Assembly (NCBI GenBank): GCA_964007475.1
Contig: OZ023273.1
Span: 62,320,108 to 62,384,107 of the forward strand
DNA length: 64,000 nt
Source of the DNA: Hybos culiciformis
Lineage: Eukaryota; Arthropoda; Insecta; Diptera; Hybotidae
Direction of reading: 5' to 3'
Made by a program: the position numbers and the translations under genes. Positions 34,029-45,536 of the stretch are shown here, one piece after another. Each line of letters begins with the position of its first letter. Position 1 is the first letter of the stretch. Below the pieces are notes generated by a model. It was not told where the DNA came from. It was given only the letters and a program-made list of their open reading frames with translations, and did no database searches.

Positions 34029-34544
34029 ATGGAACAGTTAGGACGTAAAACTTTCACGAAAGAGGACTGTGAAGAAATGTTGGCGGCGTATGCTTTTCAC
34101 GATCCCAACTATACTCAGCCTGATTTGCGGTGGTACACTGAAGATCAAGGTCCCAAACCGTTAAAAATAGAACGTTTTCTAAAAAGACAACCATTTAGGG
34201 AACCAGAAATTCCCAAAATGATTGAGAAGCCAAAATTAGATCCGCTAGTTCCTCCATCGATACCGCGTGTACCCGATGAGGAAGGGCTAAATCCTCCCGC
34301 CACTCTAAAGGCGATATTCGAAGGAGTTGAAGTAGAGCCCACGCGGAAGCATTATAAGATCAGGGTGAGGAAGCAGGGTCCGATGTCGGTCCTGCAAGCC
34401 ACTATCACCAGAAAAAAGGCTACATTAACGTGTAAGCAGACAGGGGCCGTTAAGAAAATTAATTTCGAGACAAACGTGGTTCAAATTTTTCCAGGTACCA
34501 CCGAAAAACAGCTGAGTAACCCGAAAAGGAAGAGATATGATTAG
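34029..34544 (+). CDS. Accessory ORF between env and 3' LTR, unknown function
   Basis: 171 residues. The first half is acidic/aromatic then proline-rich (KLDPLVPPSIPRVPDEEG near 79-96). The second half is basic with a beta-strand-like pattern (HYKIRVRKQG, then QATITRKKATLTCKQTG), ending in the basic PKRKRYD, which could be a nuclear signal. No membrane segment or signal peptide. I do not recognise a family. Codon and base use are less A-rich than gag, pol and env, which could mean separate origin. A splice acceptor touches the ATG, so expression from a subgenomic mRNA, like retroviral accessory genes, is inferred. The intact frame in a young provirus argues that it is functional. Confidence 0.6.
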   Translation: MEQLGRKTFTKEDCEEMLAAYAFHDPNYTQPDLRWYTEDQGPKPLKIERFLKRQPFREPEIPKMIEKPKLDPLVPPSIPRVPDEEGLNPPATLKAIFEGVEVEPTRKHYKIRVRKQGPMSVLQATITRKKATLTCKQTGAVKKINFETNVVQIFPGTTEKQLSNPKRKRYD

Positions 34545-34695
34545 CGGTAAGTTATGAGACTCTTATCTCAGGATCGGCTTCGAGCCCCTTTTTCCTTCTT
34601 ATTCTACTTTCACCTCCTCCCTTTTTTTTTTTTAGAACCTTCCCTTTTTTCTAGTTTCAATCAGCCACCTTCTATGAGCTCGATTGAACCTATTT
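34545..34695 (+). other. Pyrimidine-rich tail before the 3' LTR
   Basis: The stretch is C/T-rich and includes a TTTTTTTTTTAG acceptor-like site near 34636. The polypurine tract expected immediately upstream of a 3' LTR is not seen; the last bases are GAACCTATTT. Confidence 0.55.
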
Positions 34696-35025
34696 TGTTA
34701 CCGTGAAGGTTGCATTGGGGTTTAAAAATTGTCAATTAATTTTAATTCGTGCAAAAAAAAAAAATATATATACGCACTTGACAAAATTTTAATACAAAAA
34801 TGCATAATTGACATTTTTAATTCTAATGCAATTCTACACCGAAAACAAAAATTCTTTTGGCAGTATGAAATTGTTTTTGTAAATTTTGATTTCAAAAACG
34901 TATATAAACGGTGCAATTTCGAATGCAGTTTCATACCGTCAAAATTATTTGACCAAATAGGTAAGTGCTTACCTATATGCCTGGAGCTAACCAGCTTTGG
35001 TGGAGTGAATCACTCCCAAGCTAAC

Positions 35026-37143
35026 CAGGGGTGGAATCATATAACAATTGTCACCGGTCGACAATCGACAATTGTCACAAAATTTAACAATTGTTGACTT
35101 TTTGCTTCATGTAATTTTAATAGGTGGAAATCACATTTCTCATAATATTATTCAGAAATTAACGAAAAAAAAAATTTTTAATTGTCGACTTCGATCACAA
35201 ACACGACCAATTCGACTTTTTTGCTTCATGAAAAAATATCGTGAATTTTTAAATATCGTTTTAGCAAAAAATATAGTGTAGAGAATTTTTTTTAAATATT
35301 AAACCACATTTTTTCTCTCTCAATAATTTCTTAATTTAGTAAACAAACTCAAAAATTTTATACTGTATTTATGATTTTAAAACATACACTAACAAAAGGT
35401 TTTTAGTTGTATTCTTTATAATGGCAACGTGAAAATTGATATAGAAAATTTTTTATTTCGTATGTGGTGTGGTGTTCACTTCAATTTCGCATAAATTGTG
35501 AATTTAAGGTTTTATGAAATTTTTGAAAATTACGCATACTTATTTTACACTTTTTCATAATTGTGTTTTATTTATAATTCGTTAATCATAAAAATGTTTA
35601 GAACTCATCTATTTAACTTATGCTTTTATGTTGATTAAAAGTACCTACTTCTTTTTAAGATAAATTTTAAACAAATATTTCAATCAATTCATTAATTTTG
35701 GAAAAACAAAACCATTATTTTACTTCATTAAAATGTATTTATTTAATTAAAAAATGATTATTTTCTTAACCGATTTTATTTTATTCAGAACTAAGTACTT
35801 CTGCTTGGGTCAAATTTTGTGTTAATATTTAACATACTTCGTTTGTTCCGATTCATATTTCTTCCTTGACAATATTATCTAAGAGATAAATAACATAACA
35901 ATAGAATGACTTATCAAACGTGCTTCTTTAGTTTTGCATCTTTTAGCTGAGTCAAAGCAAATAATCTTCCTTCAATTATGTACATATTTACATTGGTATC
36001 TAATTCAAATTTTATAATTTTAATTTCTGATCATTATCTAGGAAATAATAAATTTTTATAAAAATTTAGGTTTTAGGAGCCATAACTAATTTAAATGATT
36101 TTTAGTGTTTAAAAAATTAAATTTAATTAGAGAATAAATTATAACTATAAAACAATTGTTTAAGAATAAACAATTTATTTTAATTATTTTTATAAATAAG
36201 CCAAGTATTTTCTTTCAATAATGGTAAATCAGATAAAAATATTAAACTATCAAATGGTCCAAAAATAAAAAAATTCTATAATAAATAACATTCAATAAGG
36301 CATCTTGAAAACTGCCATTCAAGGATTAAATATTAGCCCTTCTCACCTCCTACAATTCATAAAATCGTAAATCAAAATTTTAACATGATACATTGTAGTT
36401 TTTGTTAATTTATAATTTAGAAATTAATGGCCAAATATCTAGACTTTCTTATTATTGAAGTTTTTAATTCACTTCAAAAATAAAACGTTTTATTTTTTTA
36501 AGATGCTTATAGATGTTTATTCTTTATTCAACAACAGTTTGAACCTTCGACGAAATGGAAATAATTAAGAAAAAACAAAAAAAAAAAAACGTAATCCTTA
36601 TCAATGGTTACGAAATAAAATCATTTGTTGAATAAAAGTAAATTGACATTTTATAAAAAAAAAATTTTGATTTATTAATTTATTGTTTTAAAATTGACGA
36701 CCAAAAAATAGCTGTCGTTTTTATTTGATAGACAATTGTCTATAATTTCAGTTATGTGAAGCTAAACTTTTTTTCGACAATTGTCTATTAAATTCAAAAA
36801 AAGTAGGTACATAATTTTTTTTTCTCCGCGCTCACATTTTTTTAAATATTTTATAAATCAAAGTTCACTCTATAAATCAGTTGAAATTTTAGGTTTTTAT
36901 TAAGTTTTATAACCCACACATTTACAATTTGGACTCTTCTTTTCTTGAAGTAAGCTTTACTTTGTATATATTTTCTCTTAAAGAGAGGAAATAAACTCTT
37001 TTTTTGCCAGAAAGAAATATAATATACAACAGATGATGATGATTAAATACGCGAAGCAATAATTTTCATTGTCCATACAAATTGATCGTGTTTAAAATTG
37101 TCGATTGTCACAAAAACGACAAAGTTACATAATTCCACCCCAG
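35026..37143. repeat. CAG target duplication around the nested element
   Basis: CAG at 35026-35028 and at 37141-37143. The uninterrupted 5' LTR has a single CAG in the same context (CTAAC-CAG-CTCC near 21720). Confidence 0.9.
35029..37140. mobile_element. Nested Harbinger-like non-autonomous DNA transposon
   Basis: Terminal inverted repeats GGGTGGAATCATATAAC and GTTACATAATTCCACCC flank 2.1 kb of AT-rich DNA without a transposase frame. The 3-base CAG duplication fits the CWG target preference known for some PIF/Harbinger families. Near both ends the words GACAATTGTC and GACAAT recur in both orientations (35042-35095, and 36724-36790 with 37100-37125), like subterminal transposase-binding sites. 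It is absent from the 5' LTR, so it arrived after the provirus. Confidence 0.8.
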
Positions 37144-39332
37144 CTCCAGCTGTCTTTTTCCTTCTTGCTGGAAGTGACCAGCCTGGGTTAAAGTGGTATC
37201 CACTGACCTAGACTGGCTACTCCAGCAAGAAGTCTCTCTCTCTTCTTCTTCTTTCTCTTTAGGTGCTGGAGCTACCAGCCGAAAACAGTGGAGTTTACTT
37301 CACTGGCTTGGGCTGATAGCTCCGGCGATGGTTGGTATTGGAAGCGAGTCTGTTTTGCAAACCGCTCCAATAGGCAACCTAACCCATCCTGTCCTGGTGG
37401 AGGATTCTTGGACCTATCCAAGAATCCGAAGCTTGGACTCGCTGTCCGCCACCTGGTCCCTTCTGCTTCTGGAGTGGATCTTCAGGTCAAGGCTCTGCCA
37501 TGACCAGGGGATTCACTGTAGAGGTAGAAGAGACCAAGATAGGCTGTCGCGATGTACCCTGAGTCTCCGTGTCCGGGAGCGGCTCCAAGCCAACGCCACG
37601 GCGTAGCTCTGGGTCTCACCATGGACATAGATGACTCTGGATGCATTGTGGCAGAGAATCTGGTTCCTCCTGCTCCGGAGTGAATCCTGGAACCACGAGT
37701 TATGTTGGTTTTGGGATTTACCTTGGACATGGATGACACTAGGTCACCTGGTGGTAATGCGTCTGGTCGCTCCCACTGTACGAGCGGATGCAAAACCAAC
37801 TAATGGCTTGGTTTTGTAATTCGTCGTGGAGTGGGTGAAACCAGACTGCATTGTGGAATGGCCCCGATCACTTGTCCTTGGTTCCAACCCATTCGTGCGG
37901 TTGCCCGGTTGGACCAAGACGAGTATACACGTGATCAGGAACCACCACCTTGGACAGGCATATGTACTTATGTGCATATATGTGTGCATATGTAACCATA
38001 GGCACAAGCATCTGAATGCTTGTCCATATGCACATATATGTGTACATACGTACATATATAATTATTAGATATTTTTTTGTTCTAAACGCCACTTTCTATT
38101 TTTCTTTTCTTTTCAACTTCAAATTCGAAATTTTCCTTTTAAATTTTTTTTTTACATTTTTTTTTAATAATTTTTTTTTCTCTCTTTTCAATTTTTTTTT
38201 TTTATCATACCGTCAAAATTATTTGACCAAATAGATCTTCAAAATTATTTGACCATATAGATCCCTTGACAAATTAATTGATATTGAATCATATCAACAG
38301 GCAGAACATCGTACGTAAAATTCAAGACATTATCATCAAGTAAACAAAGAAACAAATCATCAACATACAGACAAATTTAAAACTAGTAATAATACTAAAA
38401 AAAAAAAAAGTATGTACAAATAAAAACTACTTAAATGTATTAGTTACCTTCTAGAAAATAAAACTGTATACACAATTTTTTTTACTTATGATATTCTATT
38501 TAAAAACTACAAAAAAAAAAAACAAAAGGAATTTTAGAAAAATGTTAAACTAAACTTAAAACTAAAAGTTAACACTAAAAGATATAAAAAGATTTTATAT
38601 ATATAAAAAAAAAAAAACAAAAAAAAAAAAAAGAGAAAAAAAAAAAAAGGAAAAGAATTACAAATAATTCTTAAGAAACTAAATAAAAAAGATAAGAAAT
38701 TTTTTTAAATTGTTACAACCAGGATAATGATAGCCAAATATTAGTATATACTTTATTTTTGTTAAATAAAAATTTTTTGTAAAAATTACAAATATGAGTT
38801 ATTTCTAAAAAAAAAAAATTCCCACAGTTCCTTAAATAAAAAGATATGCCGGTGTTAGTCCCGACTTTAGGTGGCAGAGGCCATGAGTCGAAGCTAAAAC
38901 ATTAATTTTTAACCTATATTTTCTCTGTAATTGAGGAGTTGGGGTTACAACATATATATTCCTCTTCTGTAAGTAGACAGGTAAAAATGGTGGTAATTAA
39001 GAGAAAATTACCAGCATTTTTTACCTTCCCAAATCTTTGATTTTTCTTTTTTTTTGACATCCGATAATATTTGTTATGAACCTCTGGTGTTCACTGTCAC
39101 GAACCTACCCACTCGGCGAGCTTAGACCAGGCCATTGAAAATGGATGTCAGACAGTGGACTCGGCACCAGATAAAATTCGGCTGGTAGAGCACCTTCTTT
39201 TGCCTCTACCTTAGCCACTCACTTTTTATCATAAAATTTTTATGATAAAATTCTCCTAAGTTCAGTTTGAACTCTCACTCTTAGTATTTTTATACCACAC
39301 CCCCCGTTTTCCTCATTAAATAAATCATAACA

Positions 39333-39336
39333 CTTG
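39333..39336 (+). repeat. Target site duplication, right
   Basis: CTTG, partner of 21388-21391. Confidence 0.9.
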
Positions 39337-40953
39337 TTTTTAATTGCGGTGGCTTAAATCAAAGCGGAAAAATAATCTGCACTAAAAATTTGAAACTTTA
39401 GAGACAGATCTTTTGGGAAATAATATCTTACTCAATTTTTCGTTAAAAAAAATTTTTTTATCTCGGAAAATTCCGGAAAATTTTTTCGGAAAAATCGGAA
39501 AACTCTGCATTTATCACTAATCAAATTTGTACCAATTTTTCAAATGTTTTTTCTCGATTTTGCGGGTTTTCCATGGAAATTTCCGGTTCAAATTTTTATA
39601 GATTCAATTGTCACGAGACATGAACCTGTGTGCCAAATTGCAGCTCGCTGTGATGACGAAAAGTGGGTCTACGAGAGTGTCGAAAATAGTAAAAAAAAAT
39701 CCAGACAGACAAATTCGTGTACGAGTTAATAATAATTGTGGCCTCATAGGCATATGCCGTTAAAAAAAAAACATGAAAATTTGAGTGCTATTTCCTATTT
39801 CAGTGTATAAAGTTAGGTATTTAAAATTTTAAACTAATAAATTAAAATAATAAACTAAAATTATACAATTTACCTAATAATGTAATACAACTTCTAACGA
39901 GTAATAATTTAGTTTTTCAGTTTATATAATAGGTTAGGAATATATTAAAGAGAAATATTAAAGTTTTTTAATGAACCTCAATGATCTCTTCTTTTTTTTT
40001 TATTACATATTAAAACAAAGAGAAAATTTTGAAATTTTTTTATTAGGTACCATAAAACTAATAAAAAATTGATTTGTTTATTTAATTCAACTGAATACTC
40101 AATATGAACAATTAGCTAAATATTAAAAATTTTCCAATAATTTTTATTTTATTACTTTTGGAATATGTATGACAAAAATATTTATGTCACTTTCTTATAT
40201 TGTGCAGTAATAGTTGATTGTAAAATATGATGATGATGACATTATAAATAGAATGTATTAAAAATATGCTCATACATTTATAATTTATTTGATTGTAGAA
40301 GGATCCAACAACAGATCTCGTTTATGTTTTATGTATTTAATTTTATTGCTTTGTATAATAAATTTAATATTTATTTAAAAATATTTACACAAATATAATT
40401 CACACACGTACATTTTAAAATTCTAGTAAAATGCACCCTTTGTATTTGAATTGAACAACGGGCTCGCTATCTATTCGGAAACTTCTGAAGGATGTAGTGA
40501 AAAACATCTCGTTACGGCCATCCTTGATAGATAAAAATGCTGCAATTAAATTCGTCCAATTAAATTCGGTTGAAATACATATGTATATACATTGAATATT
40601 TTGTTATTATAAGTATAAGAAGTATATTGATTTATAATGAAAAAATTTATTGTCAAGGTGAAAAGCGAAAAGTGATTTATTATATTCACTAAACGGTGGA
40701 CGGATAAAACGACAAATCATAAAACGACACAATGACAAAACGACACATGATAAAATTACACAAGGATATAACGACACAATGACAAAACGCATGAGAAAAC
40801 CACATATGAGATATGACGTAGTACGGTACTGCCTTTGCCGATCAAAAATCATTAAAATTGAATAAAAAAAATGTTTCTTCTCAAATATTTATTTATTACT
40901 ATTATGAATTAATTTTTAATAAATTTTTTTTATGCTATAAAATTTTTTTAAAT
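39337..40953. other. Intergenic DNA with short repeats
   Basis: 39470-39760 is a less AT-rich patch with a 61-residue frame of no known family, probably an old repeat. 40690-40800 is a degenerate tandem block of AAAACGACACAATGAC-like words. A TTTATT at 40892-40897 could serve as the polyadenylation signal of FABP gene A on the minus strand. Otherwise nothing is seen. Confidence 0.5.
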
Positions 40954-43129
40954 TTATAAATCAGTTGTACCACTACCAGATTCTTGTTGACTATCTGATT
41001 CCAATTGATCATTAGATTCAGTCTCAGTTGATGAGCCCGATCTTGATGCTGATTCGGATCTTGATAACGATCCTTTTCCCGATAAAGATCCTGTTGTAGA
41101 ACTGAAATCTGATTCTATATTTTGATTTTGCTCTCGTTGCTCGTCTGATGTTTGTCTGCTCAGAGGCTCATTCTAAAAATGAAAACAAGTTGTTTTAAAT
41201 ATTCTATAAAATGTTTAAAATTTTAACTTAACCGGATCTCTAACTATGAATTTCCGAGTACATGTTATGGTTTTTCCTTTGTAAGTCTAGATTTAAAAAA
41301 GTGAATAATTCAGAATTATATATATATCTATTACGTTATGAACATTATCACAGACAAATAATATAACAAAGGAATAAGTTTATAAGTTTATACAAAATTT
41401 TGCTGTGAAAAATAACAGATATCGAGTTTTTTATTAATTTTGTTGTCCTATCTATATTATATTTTGTTCTATATCTTCTATATCTATTTTGAATTTATGA
41501 TTATTTTTACAAATAGGTTCTATTAAATGGAGCTAGTTATTTTTCATTGCAAACAACTTAAATGAACTTTTTAAACATTATATTAATTGTCTGTAGTATT
41601 ATGTTATAAGCCGTCCTCACTTAGTTAATTACTATTGTATTTCATAATCATAATTTTCAAATATATTTTGTTATTGTTAATTTTTAAATATTATACAAAT
41701 TTAATTAAAAACAAGAAAATTTTTAATTATTATGAAATAAGCGAAGTGAGGACGACTAGTATATATATAAATTGTACTTATAATAAGAGTAATGAGAAAT
41801 ACTTACGGCAATCAAATCAATATCGGTAAATTCAAATATAATTCTAGTTGAAATGTCTGCATTTTTTACTACTTGAATTAATTTATTTTTACCTTCGAAA
41901 GTAAATAGTGCTTTAGTTTTTTGGCCTCCAAAAAACTTATGATCAAATTCTTCATCAGGACGAAATTTTATCTCAGTTTGATTTGTTCTTGTATCAATAT
42001 GCAAGGAATATGTATCCCCATTGTTTCTAACTAAATATACATTCGGTGCATAACTTTCTCTTAGTAGTGTACGCTGAAGAGCTGAAAAACCTGGAAAGAA
42101 AAATTAATATTACAAAGATTTTACAATATTGCGAATTTTTTTTTTTGTATTTAACTCATTATGCGCATGGCCTATGTTATTCAGTTATTAAAATCTAAAT
42201 TTTATCTTGAAAGTATGATATTACAAAGAATACTATTGCCTTTTGTGAAAAATTAAGGCTTTTGTTTGTATGTAATTTTTTTTAAATCAACCACTGAAAC
42301 TCGTTGCATAAACGATTTGTAGACATTCTTGACTGGTTAATTTGTGGCCATAAATTAAGCAAAAAAATGTTGATGACTTTTCTTGGTTTAACGCTTATGA
42401 AGTGATTCGCGTTAATTTGTCATTTTTGATCATTTAAGATTTAAGAATTACCTAATTTTTGTTGTTTCTAACGTTAGAAAATATTTTTCAAATATGTACA
42501 GCCCGTAGTGTCTAGAAAATATACTATACCTACTAAGTTTTCTGTGGATAATGAAAATCTCATTATTTTTACCTACGCAAATTACGTCCGTCAAAGTCAA
42601 ACCACTAAGAATGTAATCTTTAATACATACTTAAAGTTCCGTTCATTTTACTGCAATCTGTCAAATTTTATTTTCCACAACTTTTAAACAAATAAATTGA
42701 ACCGAATTTGAAGAAAATATTGTGAATTCTAATAAACTAACTTTCAAAAATTAAAAAAAAAAAATAAAACAATAGAAAATCTTAGATTGGATCTTCAATA
42801 CAAAAAATTTGGCGCAATTGAAATTGCTTTTGAGGTTAAGATAGGGCATTAACTTTGTTTTAAGTTTGGAATTGAAAAAACAACTTTTCCTCGACTCATT
42901 TTTATTTGATGTTAAAAATTTATAAATTTATAAATCATCCTTGACTGTCTTTTAATAAAAGTGTTAGTTGAATTTTCGAACTAAAAATACCAACATTAGT
43001 TTTTTTTATTCCTTTTTAGAAATTGCAATATATGAATTGAATTAGAATTTTATTACCAACGTCACTTAAATATTCATCAAAATTCTCTGTAGAAATCATT
43101 TTGTATTTCTTTCCTTCCCACGATGCCAT
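40954..43129 (-). CDS. FABP gene A, divergent, with possible Ser-rich tail
   Basis: Intracellular lipid-binding protein: a 10-strand barrel that carries fatty acids or related ligands in the cytoplasm. Coding exons on the minus strand: 43057-43129, 41807-42090, 41233-41286 and probably 40954-41172. Exon 1 gives MASWEGKKYKMISTENFDEY. Introns fall after residue 24 (phase 1) and 119 (phase 0), the insect FABP pattern that lacks the middle vertebrate intron. Of the usual carboxylate-binding Arg-Arg-Tyr set, the first Arg is Phe110 (IIFEF, against IVREF in gene B) and the Tyr is Phe132 (TRKF, against VRKY); Arg130 remains. Exon 3 either reads through GTTAAG to a stop five codons on (about 142 aa) or is spliced to a 72-codon Ser/Gln/Glu-rich exon (209 aa). 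The tail exon rests on an acceptor and an open frame only. Confidence 0.8.
41609..41757. mobile_element. Small TIR element in FABP A intron
   Basis: Inverted ends AGCCGTCCTCACTT and AAGTGAGGACGACT enclose 149 AT-rich bases. It ends about 50 bases downstream of the exon 2 donor, in the intron. No certain target duplication. Confidence 0.55.
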
Positions 43130-44506
43130 TCTAAATATTCCCCTTTTTTTTATTATATTTATTACAATTATTAGTTCTAACAGAAAGATTATAATTTAAC
43201 AACTGATTATATCAAATAAAATCACTGATATGATTTCTATTGATTATATTAAAGTAATTTATTAATATACAATCGGAGGCATCAGATTTTCGTTTATTTA
43301 ATGCATGAAAATTTGAAAAAAAATACCTAATGTAAATTTATTAATTAGAATTTTATATCATATTATATTTATTACAGTTGATTAAAGTTTTTCGATTTAC
43401 ACATGTATATCATACCGAACCTATTATATGTATAACAAAGGCATATGTAAGTACACCCTAATTATGTTCTGTGCGGAATAAAAGCTTATTCTATTGATAA
43501 ATATAATCCGATGCTGTCTTAAATTAAATTAAATTAATTCTTGGTTGCCCTATATTTATTGGGAGTCAAGGTCAATGCTATTTGTTCCCCGGACATTTGT
43601 GAACAAAATTGAGCCGATGATATATTAAAGAATTTTAACAATTTAAACCATTCTAAAATTTTCATCGTAATTAGAATGTTTTAAATTAATTTCCATATGT
43701 CAAAAATGACGAAGGTATGAGGCGATGGAAACAATTTTTTAAAAGAATGATAAAAGAATGAATGGAAAATTTCAAAAGAAGGCATAATAATGGGAGCAAA
43801 AAAAAAAAAATTGGCAAAGAATATTTTTTTTAAATTATTGACAAAAAGAACGTTCCTTAAATGAATTTTTATTTCGCAAAAACCCGTCGATTTTAAATCA
43901 GCGCGTAATGAGAAATATTCGAATATGTATATGATTTTTGTTCTGCTGCTATGCTCTCGAATCAATATTTATAAAAGTTTTTCGAGAATCAAGTTAACAA
44001 AAAGATCTAATATTCTAAAATAACACTGAATTTAAAATCACATTTCTTATATATGGAGCGAAATAAAGACAGCTTAGAACAAAAGCTTCAAAAAATTCAA
44101 TTACTGGTTGAGAATACCTGGTTGCACTCGAGAGTGCGTCGGTATATTTGAATCGTATGCTATGAAATCATTTATTGCAATATAAAGCCCCACTCCCCGG
44201 AGTCCTAGCATTCCGGTTGGGAGCCTTTTGACACACAGTTTTCTAAATAGGCGTTTCGGGTCCAACGCTACAACATTCATGGAAATATAATCGGATTCTA
44301 AGCTAGCCCGCCAATAAGGACATTCTGTAGATTTTTGATTCTGGTAAAACATTAACTTCTTAGGAACTTTGCGCCATTTCTAAATTAATATTAATAACTA
44401 TAAACAGAAAGCTCTTGCAAAATAAAAGATAAAATCTATATGTTTTCAATAATTTTTTTTTATATTTTACTAGTATTTTTTTATAAAAGTTGATTTTTTC
44501 AGTTGT
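43130..44506. other. Intergenic DNA between FABP A and B
   Basis: Holds the presumed promoter of gene A. No TATA box or start site could be assigned with confidence. A less AT-rich patch at 44101-44352 has an 83-residue minus-strand frame of no known family, probably an old repeat fragment. Confidence 0.5.
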
Positions 44507-45536
44507 CTAAGCCTTATATTTGCGAACGCAGACCACATTTTTGATTGTTAAAGTCTGAAAATAAAGATTAGAATAATTAATCAATATACAAATTGAAAAT
44601 TTTATCTAAACGATAAAAACTTACGGCAATCATTTCTGTGTCGGTGAATTCTCGAACAATTTTTGTTGGTTTATCACCTTTTTGATCATTTATTAACTTA
44701 TTTTCACCTTCAAAAGTGCATATGCTCTTAACTTTTCGGCCATCTAATGTTTCTTCATCAAATTCGACCCCATCTTTGAACGATATTGTTGAACTTTTCA
44801 TTGTTGATGTTGTTTTTAAAGTATAAACATCACCAGTTTTTGTTAATTCAACTGTTGGAGTAGCTGTAGCCCCAAGTTTTCTAGTAACTAAGTTCACACC
44901 TAAAAATAATTTATATTGCTTAATTGTAACAACATACTATAGTAAAAATTACAAAGTAAATATTTATATATTTTCGTACTTTAAAAATCTTGATTCTCTT
45001 GACAATATATTTAATACTGAAAAGTTTAAACTATTCATTTATCCATAACCCAATGTGCAAGCTTCAGTTTTTTACAATGCAAGTACATTTTAAAGAAAAA
45101 ATTTATCAATAATGTAATGATTAATCATAATAATCAAAATTAATTGAATTATATATGAATAATATGATTAGATATCAGAATTAGATAGTGATCTAATAAA
45201 TATGCAAGCCCACCTTATAATATTTATATGCAAAAAAAACTATATATCACAGTTAAATTTTTTTTTGTTCACTATTATATTTCAGTAATATAATAAAATA
45301 TTTTCTGTTAGCGCATTTAAATTTGACTCTTGCTTTGACTAATTAAACAACGTAAATCATTGTTAAGATTTATTTTAATTAAAAGAAAAAAGATCATAAA
45401 TATCTTGTTCTACAGGACCTCCACAAGGATCTCCAAAAATTAAAAAGTCATAAATATTCTTACCAAGTTCTTTCATGTACTCTTCAAAATGTTCAGAGCT
45501 CGCTAATGTGTATTTCTTTCCTTCCCAGCAAGGCAT
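44507..45536 (-). CDS. FABP gene B
   Basis: Fatty-acid-binding protein of 131 residues, the normal family length. Minus-strand exons: 45464-45536 (MPCWEGKKYTLASSEHFEEY...), 44625-44899 and 44507-44554. Introns are after residue 24 (phase 1, G|GTAAGA) and residue 116 (phase 0, GCC|GTAAGT), each with a good acceptor (TTTTTAG, TTATTTTCAG). The second exon contains the family words LVTRK, GRKVK and TFEGENKL. The carboxylate-binding residues Arg107, Arg127 and Tyr129 (CVRKYKA) are all present. It lies 1.4 kb upstream of gene A in the same direction, so the genes are tandem duplicates. The stop is TAG at 44507-44509. Confidence 0.93.

Larger units (their letters stand above)
21392..39332 (+). mobile_element. 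Full-length errantivirus-like LTR provirus
   Basis: Order on the plus strand: 5' LTR, tRNA primer site, structured leader, gag, pol, capsid-like small ORF, env, fifth ORF, 3' LTR. The LTRs begin TGTTA and end TAACA and are flanked by CTTG. Protease-RT-RNaseH-integrase order and an env place it with the insect endogenous retroviruses in Ty3/gypsy. Without the nested insert it is about 15.8 kb, well above the 7-9 kb usual for errantiviruses. The excess comes from 2.5-kb LTRs, long A-rich spacers and two extra ORFs. The two LTRs differ at only a few sites, so insertion was recent. The gag, pol and env frames are each long and uninterrupted, but the junction into pol is disturbed (27195-27208). 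Confidence 0.93.
34696..39332 (+). repeat. 3' LTR, split by a nested element
   Basis: Same ends as the 5' LTR. After removal of the 2112-base insert and its 3-base duplication it is 2522 bases, two more than the 5' LTR because of a small indel. It is otherwise almost identical. Confidence 0.93.

Noticed and set aside
40690..40800. AAAACGACACAATGAC-like block considered as a functional repeat array
   Set aside because: The units are short and degenerate with no conserved structure; ordinary simple-sequence drift.
44101..44352. 83-residue minus-strand frame between FABP A and B
   Set aside because: It does not fit FABP exons or phases and matches nothing known; treated as a repeat remnant.
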